From contig NZ_FOFF01000001.1 in assembly GCF_900110755.1 (NCBI RefSeq), positions 186,001 through 250,000 of the forward strand: DNA of 64,000 nucleotides, given 5' to 3'. Position numbers and translations under genes: made by a program. Below the pieces are notes generated by a model that did not search any database, was not told the DNA's origin, and worked only from the letters and a program-made list of their open reading frames with translations. Source of the stretch: Streptomyces sp. yr375. GTDB lineage: Bacteria > Actinomycetota > Actinomycetes > Streptomycetales > Streptomycetaceae. Below are positions 1-9,706 of this stretch, in pieces (positions within the stretch are counted from its first letter, which is position 1; every line of letters begins with the position of its first letter).

Positions 1-3000
1 TCGGTACGGACGGCCTCGCCGGTCACGTGGTCGATGGTCCAGTACGTGCCGGTGGGGCTCCCGCCGCTGCCGCGGACGGCGACGGTCTCTGCCAGCAGGG
101 TGGTGCCGTCGGCGTCGAACAGGGTCCGCTCCAGCGGCTGGGCGGCGTCCGACGTGGGGATCAGGGCGAGCCGGCCGTCGTCGAGCCGCTCCGCGCGCAG
201 GGCCGTGGCCGGCCGGCCCGCCGTGTCGAGCACCCGGGGCACGCCGTCGGGCGCGCCCGCGTCGAAGCGGAAGGTGCCCCGGTCGCCGGGGAGTTCGACG
301 TCCCGCAGCGCGGCCGTGCCCTCGGGGCCGTAGTGCCACCGGGTGACCCCGGACGCGTCGGTGACGGTGAAGCCGCCGCGCAGGTCCGCCGGGGCGCTCG
401 GGGCGAGGCCCGTGAGGGTGTGGGAGTCGGAGGCCGGGCGCGCGCCCACGAACGTGAAGGAGTCCGGCGTCCAGGGCCCGCCCTCGGTCGCGCGGCCGGT
501 GATGCCGAGCCGCAGCCGGTCGAGGTCGCCGGGGCCGCCCCGCAGGAACACCTCCTGGTAGCGGCGCTCGCCGTGCGCGCCGAAGCCCGTGGCCAGGTCC
601 GTCGCCGAGTGGGTGACGGTGTACTGGCTGCCACCGGGCCCGCCGTGCGGGGTCGGCGTCACGGTGAAGTCGCCGACGCTGCGGCCGCCGCCCGCCCGGA
701 GATCGTCGAGACGGACGGCGAGCGGCAGGTTCTGGTACTCGCGCAGCGCGGTGGCCGCGCCCTGCCGGAGGTTGCGGTGTGCCTGCGCGGTCATCTCACG
801 GAACTGGTCGTGCAGGAGGTCCGGGCTCAGGCCGAACCGGTTCAGCGACTCGGTGGCCGCGTCGGCGAGCTGCTCGACGCGGGGGAGGTCGAGGGTCTGG
901 AAGACCTCGGAGTCGGGCGCGACGCGCAGGAAGTCCAGGGCCCCCGACACGTCCGACAGTTCGGCGGCCGTGCCCTCGATCGGCGCGCGCAGGTGCGCCG
1001 CCTCGTCGAGCGTGATGTCGAAGATCCGCGCCATCTCGCCGGGACCGTCGCCCCCGACGATGCCGTCGCCGGGGTCGTCCAGCCGGATCGGCGGGGCGTC
1101 GGGGGCGTTCTCGACGAAGCGGAGGAATCCGTCGCCGTCGCGTGCCGGGACGTCCCGGAAGGCGAGCTGTCCGGCCGCGTCGAAGTGGAACCGGCTGCCG
1201 GTCACCGTGTCGACGGCGGTGAAGCCGCCCGTCAGCGGCCCGGCCGGCCCGGCGTCCGGCGGCACGACCCGGAAGCCGCTGGTCGCACCGGACGGGCCGA
1301 TCAGCTCGAAGACCCGGCCGGTCGACGTGCCCGCCGCGTCCGAGGTGAACGTCGTCCCCACCCGCAACCCGGTGAGCCCGCCCAGCCGTTCGCCCGCCAG
1401 CGGCGTCTGCTGGTACGTCAGCCTCCCGGCGGCGTCGAACCGCCACGCCACCGGAGTCCCGCCCGCGCCGGGCAGCCGTACGGTGTGACCGGCCGGCCGG
1501 CCCGAGGCGTCCCGGACCGCTTCCACCATCGCGTGCTCCGGCGTCCTCACGGACCCGTCCCACCCGGTCACCCGGGGCGGCGCGGCGGCGCCGGAGACGT
1601 CGAAGCGCAGGGCCGACTCCGTTCCCGGCAGCCGCACATCACGCAACTCCGGCCGCCCCGCCGCGTCGAGGTGCCAGCGCGCGTCCCCCGCCGGCGTGGT
1701 CACGGTGAACCCGCCGCCCTCCCGAGGTTCCACGGTGAACCCGCTGTCGACCGGCAGCCCGCGGTGGTCGACCAGTTCCAGGTCCCTGGACGCGTGCAGC
1801 GTCTCCGTGGCCGGGGCCTCGCTGATCCGCACCCGCAGCCCGTCCAGCCCCGGCCCCGTCAGGGCGATGTCCGTGACGGTCCCCTCGGGGATCGCGTCCA
1901 GCGGGAACCGCTCGGCGAAACCCCTTCCCAGCAGGGCGTTCTCGGGGATGTCGGTCATGGGGAACCGGTGGCTCAGGGGGACCGCCAGATCCTCTTCCAC
2001 GCGGCGCAGCCGCTCAGCCGTCGGGTCGATGCCGTAGTGCGCGTTCTTGTCCCACCGCGTCGGGTTCGCCCACGGGGTGAAGCCCGGATTCGCCTTCCAC
2101 GCGGTGGGCAGGCCCTGGCTGTCGAGCCGGTGGACGCCCGCGATGAACCGGGGGTGCACACCGCCCGGGAACGAGACCTCGTGCTCGTCCCAGTGTTTGT
2201 TCCCGGGCTTGTCGAGCATGGTCTGGTAGGTGCCGTCGAGGGTCTTGTTGACGTCGATCCCGCCGGGGGCGTGAATCTTGTACTTGTACCGGCTTCCCCA
2301 CGAGAGGTCGACGTCGTAGGTGGTGCTGACGAAGGCCGCGTCGTCGTTCGTCACCACGAACCTGGGGAGGTCGACCGCGCTGACGTCCTTCGGCTGGAAG
2401 CCCTCCTTGAAGATGATCGCCGGGCCTCTGTCGTCGTACCGCCACAGCACTTCGGTGCCGCGCCGCCACACCGGGGCGTCCGGGACCATCCGGTTCAGGT
2501 CCACCGCCGGGTTCGCCGCCGCTTCGAGCCGGCCCGGCCCACGGCTCGCGAAGAGCACCCGGTCGCCGTCGCCCACCAACTGGAACTCGCCGTTGGGCTC
2601 GGGCCTGAAGACGGCGGTGTCGAGCCGGCCGGTCAGCGGCCGGCCCGTGTCGTCCAGCCGGACGGCCGTCTCCGTCAGGTGGTCGATCTTCCAGTAGGGG
2701 CCCAGCAGTTCGCCGCGCTCGCCGAACGCGGCGACGGTCCGCTCCACCAGGCTCCCGGTGCCGGTGTCGAAGACCATCTGTTCCAGCCGCCGGTTCGGGA
2801 GCCCGTCGGCCGGTGCGAGTGTCACGCGCCCGCCGTCCACGGACCGGGGCACCAGGCGCGTCGGCGTCCCGTCCGACGCGGTGTGCGCGAAGGCCGCTCC
2901 GGTCGCCGGGTCGAACCGTACGACCCCCCAGCCGCCGTCGAGCCGCAGCTCCCGCACGGTCATCGTGCCGTCGGGGCCGAAGTGGAAACGGCCGCCGGTG

Positions 3001-6000
3001 ACGCCGTCGGCGACGACGAAGCCACCCGCCCGGTCCGGGGACGGGGTGAGGGTGAAGCGGGCGGTCGCCTCGGGGGAGCCGACGAGGTGGTAGGCGTCGG
3101 CGAGCCGACCGTCGGCGGCGGGGGCACGGACGTGGGTGACCCGCAGCCCGGACAGTTCGGCGGGCGTGAGACCGCCCGGCGTCACGTCCCCGAGGACGCG
3201 GCCCAGGTCCAGTCGACCCAAGGCGGCGGTACGGAAGTCCGTCGCCTCGGCGATCGTGCGGTCGAAGAGGTCCGTCGCCGTGGCGGCGGCCTCGTCCAGG
3301 ACGCCGTCCTCGGGGATGGTGCCCAGCGGGAACCGCTCGCTCACGCCGCCGAGTTCGCCCGGCCCGCCCAGTTCGTCGAGTCGCAGGGGCGGGGTGCCGG
3401 GGGCGGCGCCCTCGGTGAAGCGGGCGAGGCCGGAGCCGTCGTGGGCGGGCAGGTCGCGGAAGGCGAGGCGGCCGTTCAGGTCGAAGTGGAAGCGGCTGCC
3501 GGTGACCGTGTCGGACAGGGTGAAACCGCCGGGCAGCCGCTCGGCGAGCGTGCCCTCCACCGGGGTGAGCCGCAGCGAGCCGCGCGGTCCGGGCGGACCG
3601 GTCAACCGGACCGCCGTGCGCGGTGCTCCGTCCGGACCGGCACCGACCGTCACGCCGATGCGCAGCCCGTCCGGCAGCCCGTCACCGGTGAGGGCCGTCT
3701 CCCGGCCGAGGAAGCGGCCGTCGGCACCGAGCGTGAACCGGGTGTGCCCGGCCGGGTCGGTGACGACGACCCGGCCGCCGTCGTCCAGCACCTCGACCGT
3801 GAACTCCGCCGCGCGTCCCGGCCCGCCGCCCGCGTGGACGACGTCGACGAGCTCCAGCCGGATCGAGCCCGGTGCCGTACCGCTGTCGGGCAGGCGCGTC
3901 ACCCGTAGCTCCAGACCCGCCAACTCGTCCGAGCCGGACAGGGGGACGCGGATCGGGTCGCCCAGCGCCCGCCGGTAGTCGTCCAGCACCTGCCGGTGCT
4001 CGTCCAGGGTGGCGCGGAGGGCCGACTCGTCGAGGTCGGGCAGATCCCCGAGGTCCAGGTGATCGGGGGTCGGCGGACGGCTGTCCGGGCCGCCGGTCCA
4101 GGTGCCGGCCGGCTCGTGCGGCGCGTCGAACCGGTCCAGCAGGGACGAGTCCGAGAGGTAGCCGAGATCCAGATCGCCGCCCACCTCGCTGCCCAGCCCG
4201 TCCAGTTCCGACCCGTCCAGTCCAAGCCCGTGCAGTTCCGACCCGTGCGGGCTGTCGGCGCCGTCCACGCCCTTGAAGCCGTCCAGATCCAACCGGTCCA
4301 GCAGCCGCACCTGCTCGTCGACGGACAACCCCTGGAAGTCCGCCGCGCCGAGGGCCGACGGAGCCTCCGGGGACAGCTTCAGGTCCGCCGCCAGCTCGGG
4401 CAGCGGGCTGCGGCCCTGGAAGCGGGGGTTCGGGACCCACTCGACGAGGTTGTGCTGCGCGTCCATCCGGTACGCGCCGCGAATGAACTCCGGGGAGATG
4501 CCACCGGGGAAGGCGATCTCGTGCTCCGACTCCCAGCCCGACGCCCGCCAGGCGTCCGTACCCTCGGCCCGTTCGAAGGTCCGGCCGACGTCGATCCCGC
4601 CCGGGGCCTCGATCTCAAACTTGAACACGCCGTCCCAGACGAGGTTCCGGTCGCTCGTGGTGCTCACGAACGCCGACGGCTGGCCCGTCCTGACCATGAC
4701 CTCCAGATCGGTTTCCGAGACGTCCCGGGCGCGGAACCCCTCGTCGAAGATCTGGTCCAGCCCCCGTCTGCCGCCGATGCGCCACAGCGTCTCGTCGCTC
4801 TCGCGCCAGACCGGCTCCGGACGGATGCCCTCGACGTCGACCGTGCGGTCGGCGGCGACGGACAGCCGGTCCGGCCCGGCGTCACCGAGGCGCGCCGGCA
4901 GGCCGTCCGGCCCGAACCCGGTGACGACGCCGTCGGGCGCGGTGACGGTGAACCCGCCGTCGACCAGGTCCACCCTGACGTCCGGGACGATCCCGGCGTC
5001 CGTCCTGAGCGCCCACGTGAGTTCCGCACCGGGCTCGAACGTGATCCACTGCCCGGTCGGCCGCCCCCGTTCGTCCGCCAACCGCAGCTCGCCGGGGCGC
5101 AGATCCAGCGGCACCACGCCGTCGGGGGCGGTGCGCCACTCGACGAGGACGGGCATGGCGTCGACGTCCGTCTTGACCGTGTCCGCCAGGTGGAGGTTCC
5201 CGACGGCCTCGTCGAGGGCGGGGGTGGACGGTGTCGCCGTGGGGTGCGGGCCGTCGAGGTACCTCTCGGGGATGACGCCCTTGATCAGCCACTCCTGGTC
5301 GCGCCTGGTGTTCAGCAGGACGCGGACGTCCTGGGCGAACGTGGTGCTCAGGTCCGCGCCGCCCCGGCCCGCGAACTTGACGTCGTTCTCCTTGAGGAAG
5401 GCGATGGCGTCCTGGGTGGTGCTGTCCGCCTTGAGCGACTCGAAGTCGAGGCGCTTTCCGAATTTCCAGTCGAGCTGTTCGCGGATCAGTTGCTGGAGAT
5501 TGTGCGCCGGAAGGATCCCGACGTTTTTAAGCGTTCCGGCCTTGATGTCCGCGCCCAACCGATGGACGTCAAGGGTGAACTGGAACTTGCCGTACACCTT
5601 GTGATCGCCGTTGGCGACGGCGAACGACGTGAACGGGCTCTCGCTCTTCTGCTGTACGTTTCCGGCGCCCCGCACATGCTGGAACGCGGTGGTGTTCCCC
5701 TCCGGATTGGCCGGGATCATGCCGATGTCGGAGGCGAAGTGCGACTTCCGCAGGCCCTTGTCCACGTCGATGATCTGGACGAACGGGTGGTCGTCCTGCC
5801 GGACGAGGGTGACCTGTCGCAGTTCGTCGAGCTCGAACCGGTTGACGAAGAAGCTGTCCGAACGGGGCACCGGATTCAGGGCCTCCATGGGCCGTCCGCC
5901 GCCCGACCCGGAGGCCCGACCCGCGGCTTCCAGCGCGTCCGGGGCGATCGTGAGCGGTGTCGTCGGCGCGGCCGGTACGAACTTCAGGGAGTCGGCGCTC

Positions 6001-9000
6001 GGATAGGGCCCGGTCAGATACCGCTTCGGAATGTCCCCCTTCACCAGCCAGGTGCCGTCACGGCGCACTTGCAGCAGTGCCTTGATGTCCGGGGTGACCT
6101 TGGTGGCGATGCCCTTGGTTATCTTGTTGTCGACGGTGAGGAAATTCTGTATTTCCTTGTTGCTGGTCATGTGGTTGAAATTCGGCGGGACGGTCAGTTG
6201 GGCGTTCTCGACCTTGAGCCGGATCTCGTTCAGGATGTCGTGCTGCAATTGCGTGTTGGAGACGATCCGTACGTCCTTGACGCTTTCGAGCCCGGCCCTG
6301 ATGTCATGGCCGAGGGCGACCACGTCGAGTCCCAGCTCGCTGCCTCCGTAGGGCTTGGCGAGGGTGCCGGGCGGCGAGAACGCGGTGAACGGACTGTTCT
6401 CCTTCAGCGCCTTGGCGTTGACCGTGGTCACCGCCTGGAGCGGTGAGATGGTTCCGTCGACCTTGACCGGGACGAGGCCGTCCTCGGTCAGCCGCGTCTT
6501 CATCCCGGACTTGAGACTCGCCGCCGAGAAGTCCATGTCCTGCCGCACCAGCCAGTGCACCTGGGGAACCGGCGTGTCCACGAGCACGGCCTTGCCGTCC
6601 GCCAGGATCCTGCCGTCCGCGCCGATCGTGGTGCGGACGCCGTCGGGGGCGGTGACGGTGAACACGCCGTCGACCATGTCCACCTTGACGTGCGGGACGA
6701 TCCCGGTGTCCGTCCGGAGGACCCATGTGAGGTTCGCGCCGGGCTCCATGGTGATCCACTGACCGGTGGGCTGCCCCAGGTCGTCCAGCAGCCGCAGTTC
6801 ACCGGTCGGCATGCTCGCCGCCGGACCGTCCAGACGGGCCATCATCACGGTGATGTCCTGGTGGACGGTGTCCAGGCTCGTCCCGAGCCTGTCGAAGTCG
6901 ATCCGGGCCTGAGTGACCTTCACTTCCGCCGCGCTCAGGTCGAGTTCGGCCTGCGCACGGCTCAGCGGGGGCAGACCGGGCTGCTCGGTGACGCGCGTGA
7001 GGGTGCGGCCGGCCGAGTCCAGCTCCACCCCGGCGTGCTGCGCGCGCAGCCAGGCCTGGAAGCGGTCCGTGGCGGTCTTGCCGACCGCCCCGCCGGTGAC
7101 GATCTCCCGCAGGGTCAGGGCCGGCCCACCGGTCCGCGCCCTCACCGGATCGACGGGATGGACGGGCCTGACGGGGAGTTCGGTCCGCACCGGGCCCAGT
7201 CCGAGCAGCTCACGCGCGTGGCCCAGGCCGTCGGCGGAGTCGGGGAGCAGACGCGCGAGGTCGTCGAGCCGGACGCCCAGCCGGGCCGGCGAGTCCGGTC
7301 CGCTCAGCGTTCCCAGGAACCTGGGCGTCCCGGCGCCGACCTCCTCGGGGTCCAGGACCCGGACCGTCACCTCGTCCCCGAACCCGACGTGCAGATCCAC
7401 CGGGTCGGTCTTCCCGACGCGCAGGACCACCCCGTCCGGCGTGAAGTCCACGAGGTCGATCTCCCCGTCGAACACCTTGCCCAACTGCTCCTCGGTCAGG
7501 CCGCCGAGCTTCCCGTCGATGCTCAGGGACGCCAGGTCCGGCATGTCGTCGAGGGGCTTCAGCAGGCCGGTCCCGGTGCGGTCCAGGCCCACGAGGGCGT
7601 CCAGGTCCCGAAGCCGGGCGACCGCGTTCGGCGGTCGCTCCAGCAGGACGCTCCGGGGCGGCCCCGGCACGGTCGGCGCGCCGAACGCGTCGAGGTCGCC
7701 GAGCGTGTCGAGGTCGCCGGACCCGTGGAGACCGCCGAACCCGTGGAGGTCGTTGAGCTCGTCGAAGGCGTCGGACGCGGTGCGCAGCCGCGGCGAGACC
7801 GGCCCGCCGGCCCGCAGGTCGAGCGAACCGAGGGAGTCGAGCGAGTCCAGAGGGCCGAGACCCGTCCTGCCGAGGGGAGTGCCGAACGGCGTGCCGAAGC
7901 GGGAGCCGCTCGCGTCGAGGTCGTCGAGGACGCCCGGCTCCACCAGGTCGTCGAGGCTGCCCGGCACCCGGCCGGGCGCGGTGCCCGGTCGGCCCAGGGA
8001 GCTGAAGCCCGGCGTACGCGGCAGCGCGACCGGTGCGACCGCGCTCTCGCGGAGGGTGTCCAACGCGTCGTCCCAGGCCGGGGTGCCCGGCACGACCAGC
8101 GAGCGCGCGCTCGTGTCGCCGAACGCCCTGCCGGAGCCGGGCGTGAACGGGTTCCTGGTGGTGAACGCGGTGACGTCGGCACCGAGCCGGCCCGCCCCGG
8201 TGACCCGCGTGCCGGCCGGCGCCCCCCTGAGCAGGCCGCGCTCCAGGATGCCCACGCGCCAGGCCCCCCGGAAGCCGAGGCCGGCCAGCTCCGAGTACTT
8301 GAGCGGCAGGATCGCGGACACCGCCAGATCGAAGAGGCGGCCTGTGTTGATCACCGAGTAGACGCCCAGCCGCTTCGCCGTGCTGCCGCCGACGAACGCG
8401 GTGGACATGAAGAAGTCGCGGCGCAGCGCGAACCGGCCCTGCTGCCAGACCCCCTTCAGGAACCCGGGACCGGACCTCAGCAGCGCCGACGCCATCCGGC
8501 CCGTGCGGGCGGCGAGGCCGGGGGCGCGCGCCATCGCGTCGAGGCCCCAGTTGCCCAGACTGCCCATCCGCGCGGACCACTTGACCAGGTTCGCGCCCGT
8601 CATCGCGAACAGGGACCGGGGCGAGGCCAGCAGCCCGCCGCCCCGCAGCAGCATGCGCGAGGTGGAGGAGAGGCCCGCCGACAGACCGCCCAACGCGAAT
8701 CTCGACGCGCCCTTCACCAGTTGCAGCCCCCTGGTGAACGTCATCAGGCCCTTGGTCGACGGGAAGAGGATGCCCACCAGGGCCAGGCCCAGGCCGAGGG
8801 CGTTCGTCTTGCCCATCGCGTAGTCGGCCACGGTCTTCAGGAAGAGCACCGCGCCCAGCCCGAAGGCCATCATGCCCAGGGGGCCGGTGAAGAGGACGGC
8901 GGCGAACGTCAGCACCATCGTGAGGATCTCGAGGGCCTGCCAGAACTTCTCGATGAACTTCTTCCAGAAGCTCTTCTTGGGCGGCCTGACGGGCCGGGAC

Positions 9001-9494
9001 ACCAGCTCGGCCGCGACCCGCAGGGCATCCTCGAGGATCTTCCCCTCGGCGCTGATCCCGTCGACCTCGGCCGACACGTCGTTGCGGGCGGCGGTCAGCT
9101 CCGCGGGCGGCGGCGCGTTCTTCCCCACGACACCGGCCGGCGGCACCTCGACCTGGCCGGCCCGGGTCGCAGCGTCCTCGGCCCTGCCCTGGGCGTTGCG
9201 CAGGGCGTTCGCGTACCGGGTCACGGCCCGGCCCGCGTCCTCGAAGGAGGTGGTGACGTTCGCCGTGAAGGTCTTCAGCTCGGTCTTGATGTACCTGCGC
9301 AGCGCGTCCGCCGTCTTGCCCTCGAAGCCGCCGTCCTCCGACGTGCGCAGCATGGCGTCGAGCCCCGCGTCGACATCGCCTGCCAGGTCCCGGAGTTCGA
9401 AGAGGTCCCTGGCGATGCCGTCGAGGAAATCGGGGTTTCCCGTCACCGGATTTCCGTCGTGACCGACTTTTGTCCAGTCGTCCGGGGTGGCCAC
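1..9494 (-). CDS. Giant T7SS-associated polymorphic toxin-like protein with two ADP-ribosyltransferase domains (3' end beyond window)
   Basis: The minus-strand frame is open from a GTG at 9494 to the window edge, about 3164 codons with no stop, so the C-terminus is missing. The GTG follows GGAGG with a 5-nt gap. The N-terminus (about residues 1-110) reads like the putative T7SS signal domain of actinobacterial polymorphic toxins, with the motif DGNPVTGNPDF followed by helical WXG100-like sequence. Hydrophobic segments lie at about 188-250. A long Asp/Leu/Gly-rich middle follows. Two domains at about residues 1555-1692 and 2336-2471 carry the ART signature: LWR, then IF..GF, then FVSTT, then an EHE (ExE) with FPGG. 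Two further duplicated units at about 900-1330, each ending in WLVKGDIPKRYL or WLIKGVIPERYL, are of unknown function. Divergent T7SS genes sit next to it. Secretion and toxicity are inferred; the architecture is directly visible. Confidence 0.85.
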   Translation of the reverse strand, partial: MATPDDWTKVGHDGNPVTGNPDFLDGIARDLFELRDLAGDVDAGLDAMLRTSEDGGFEGKTADALRRYIKTELKTFTANVTTSFEDAGRAVTRYANALRNAQGRAEDAATRAGQVEVPPAGVVGKNAPPPAELTAARNDVSAEVDGISAEGKILEDALRVAAELVSRPVRPPKKSFWKKFIEKFWQALEILTMVLTFAAVLFTGPLGMMAFGLGAVLFLKTVADYAMGKTNALGLGLALVGILFPSTKGLMTFTRGLQLVKGASRFALGGLSAGLSSTSRMLLRGGGLLASPRSLFAMTGANLVKWSARMGSLGNWGLDAMARAPGLAARTGRMASALLRSGPGFLKGVWQQGRFALRRDFFMSTAFVGGSTAKRLGVYSVINTGRLFDLAVSAILPLKYSELAGLGFRGAWRVGILERGLLRGAPAGTRVTGAGRLGADVTAFTTRNPFTPGSGRAFGDTSARSLVVPGTPAWDDALDTLRESAVAPVALPRTPGFSSLGRPGTAPGRVPGSLDDLVEPGVLDDLDASGSRFGTPFGTPLGRTGLGPLDSLDSLGSLDLRAGGPVSPRLRTASDAFDELNDLHGFGGLHGSGDLDTLGDLDAFGAPTVPGPPRSVLLERPPNAVARLRDLDALVGLDRTGTGLLKPLDDMPDLASLSIDGKLGGLTEEQLGKVFDGEIDLVDFTPDGVVLRVGKTDPVDLHVGFGDEVTVRVLDPEEVGAGTPRFLGTLSGPDSPARLGVRLDDLARLLPDSADGLGHARELLGLGPVRTELPVRPVHPVDPVRARTGGPALTLREIVTGGAVGKTATDRFQAWLRAQHAGVELDSAGRTLTRVTEQPGLPPLSRAQAELDLSAAEVKVTQARIDFDRLGTSLDTVHQDITVMMARLDGPAASMPTGELRLLDDLGQPTGQWITMEPGANLTWVLRTDTGIVPHVKVDMVDGVFTVTAPDGVRTTIGADGRILADGKAVLVDTPVPQVHWLVRQDMDFSAASLKSGMKTRLTEDGLVPVKVDGTISPLQAVTTVNAKALKENSPFTAFSPPGTLAKPYGGSELGLDVVALGHDIRAGLESVKDVRIVSNTQLQHDILNEIRLKVENAQLTVPPNFNHMTSNKEIQNFLTVDNKITKGIATKVTPDIKALLQVRRDGTWLVKGDIPKRYLTGPYPSADSLKFVPAAPTTPLTIAPDALEAAGRASGSGGGRPMEALNPVPRSDSFFVNRFELDELRQVTLVRQDDHPFVQIIDVDKGLRKSHFASDIGMIPANPEGNTTAFQHVRGAGNVQQKSESPFTSFAVANGDHKVYGKFQFTLDVHRLGADIKAGTLKNVGILPAHNLQQLIREQLDWKFGKRLDFESLKADSTTQDAIAFLKENDVKFAGRGGADLSTTFAQDVRVLLNTRRDQEWLIKGVIPERYLDGPHPTATPSTPALDEAVGNLHLADTVKTDVDAMPVLVEWRTAPDGVVPLDLRPGELRLADERGRPTGQWITFEPGAELTWALRTDAGIVPDVRVDLVDGGFTVTAPDGVVTGFGPDGLPARLGDAGPDRLSVAADRTVDVEGIRPEPVWRESDETLWRIGGRRGLDQIFDEGFRARDVSETDLEVMVRTGQPSAFVSTTSDRNLVWDGVFKFEIEAPGGIDVGRTFERAEGTDAWRASGWESEHEIAFPGGISPEFIRGAYRMDAQHNLVEWVPNPRFQGRSPLPELAADLKLSPEAPSALGAADFQGLSVDEQVRLLDRLDLDGFKGVDGADSPHGSELHGLGLDGSELDGLGSEVGGDLDLGYLSDSSLLDRFDAPHEPAGTWTGGPDSRPPTPDHLDLGDLPDLDESALRATLDEHRQVLDDYRRALGDPIRVPLSGSDELAGLELRVTRLPDSGTAPGSIRLELVDVVHAGGGPGRAAEFTVEVLDDGGRVVVTDPAGHTRFTLGADGRFLGRETALTGDGLPDGLRIGVTVGAGPDGAPRTAVRLTGPPGPRGSLRLTPVEGTLAERLPGGFTLSDTVTGSRFHFDLNGRLAFRDLPAHDGSGLARFTEGAAPGTPPLRLDELGGPGELGGVSERFPLGTIPEDGVLDEAAATATDLFDRTIAEATDFRTAALGRLDLGRVLGDVTPGGLTPAELSGLRVTHVRAPAADGRLADAYHLVGSPEATARFTLTPSPDRAGGFVVADGVTGGRFHFGPDGTMTVRELRLDGGWGVVRFDPATGAAFAHTASDGTPTRLVPRSVDGGRVTLAPADGLPNRRLEQMVFDTGTGSLVERTVAAFGERGELLGPYWKIDHLTETAVRLDDTGRPLTGRLDTAVFRPEPNGEFQLVGDGDRVLFASRGPGRLEAAANPAVDLNRMVPDAPVWRRGTEVLWRYDDRGPAIIFKEGFQPKDVSAVDLPRFVVTNDDAAFVSTTYDVDLSWGSRYKYKIHAPGGIDVNKTLDGTYQTMLDKPGNKHWDEHEVSFPGGVHPRFIAGVHRLDSQGLPTAWKANPGFTPWANPTRWDKNAHYGIDPTAERLRRVEEDLAVPLSHRFPMTDIPENALLGRGFAERFPLDAIPEGTVTDIALTGPGLDGLRVRISEAPATETLHASRDLELVDHRGLPVDSGFTVEPREGGGFTVTTPAGDARWHLDAAGRPELRDVRLPGTESALRFDVSGAAAPPRVTGWDGSVRTPEHAMVEAVRDASGRPAGHTVRLPGAGGTPVAWRFDAAGRLTYQQTPLAGERLGGLTGLRVGTTFTSDAAGTSTGRVFELIGPSGATSGFRVVPPDAGPAGPLTGGFTAVDTVTGSRFHFDAAGQLAFRDVPARDGDGFLRFVENAPDAPPIRLDDPGDGIVGGDGPGEMARIFDITLDEAAHLRAPIEGTAAELSDVSGALDFLRVAPDSEVFQTLDLPRVEQLADAATESLNRFGLSPDLLHDQFREMTAQAHRNLRQGAATALREYQNLPLAVRLDDLRAGGGRSVGDFTVTPTPHGGPGGSQYTVTHSATDLATGFGAHGERRYQEVFLRGGPGDLDRLRLGITGRATEGGPWTPDSFTFVGARPASDSHTLTGLAPSAPADLRGGFTVTDASGVTRWHYGPEGTAALRDVELPGDRGTFRFDAGAPDGVPRVLDTAGRPATALRAERLDDGRLALIPTSDAAQPLERTLFDADGTTLLAETVAVRGSGGSPTGTYWTIDHVTGEAVRT
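2080..2489 (-). other. Second ADP-ribosyltransferase domain of the giant protein
   Basis: Residues about 2336-2471 repeat the layout of the first ART domain: EVLWRYDDRGP with the NAD-binding Arg, IIFKEGFQP, AFVSTTYD, HAPGGIDVNK and DEHEVSFPGG with an intact ExE. All expected catalytic residues are present in both copies, so neither looks degenerate. The two copies clearly differ in sequence and so are an old duplication or independent acquisitions of one family. Confidence 0.77.
4417..4832 (-). other. First ADP-ribosyltransferase domain of the giant protein
   Basis: Residues about 1555-1692 of the giant protein contain ETLWRIG with the NAD-binding Arg, then LDQIFDEGF, then AFVSTTSD in the STS position, then EAPGGIDV, and finally SEHEIAFPGG supplying an ExE pair. 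This order matches the R-STS-ExE class that includes pertussis-toxin-like, pierisin and scabin enzymes. Scabin and pierisin carry QxE and modify DNA guanine, while ExE is more usual in arginine-specific enzymes, so the substrate is open. Confidence 0.75.
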
Positions 9495-9706
9495 AGGGTC
9501 CTCCAAGGTGTTCCAGGACTCGAGGGTCGCCGTGCGCTCGCAGTTGACTTCCTGGTGACGTAATAGGAAGGGCCATGAGTTCACCCGAGTGACGCACGGC
9601 ACATACTTACCGGTCGGTGGGAACCGGGCGAAATTCGTTTGAACCCTGCGGACCCGTTCTTGCGTCTACAGGGCATCACCATGCCCAAGGGAAAGGACGC
9701 AAAGAC

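Noticed and set aside
27..3908. A 1293-codon plus-strand open frame at the window start
   Set aside because: It is exactly antisense, codon for codon, to the giant minus-strand gene. Its product is Arg/Gly/Val-rich without domains, while the minus frame gives coherent ART domains.
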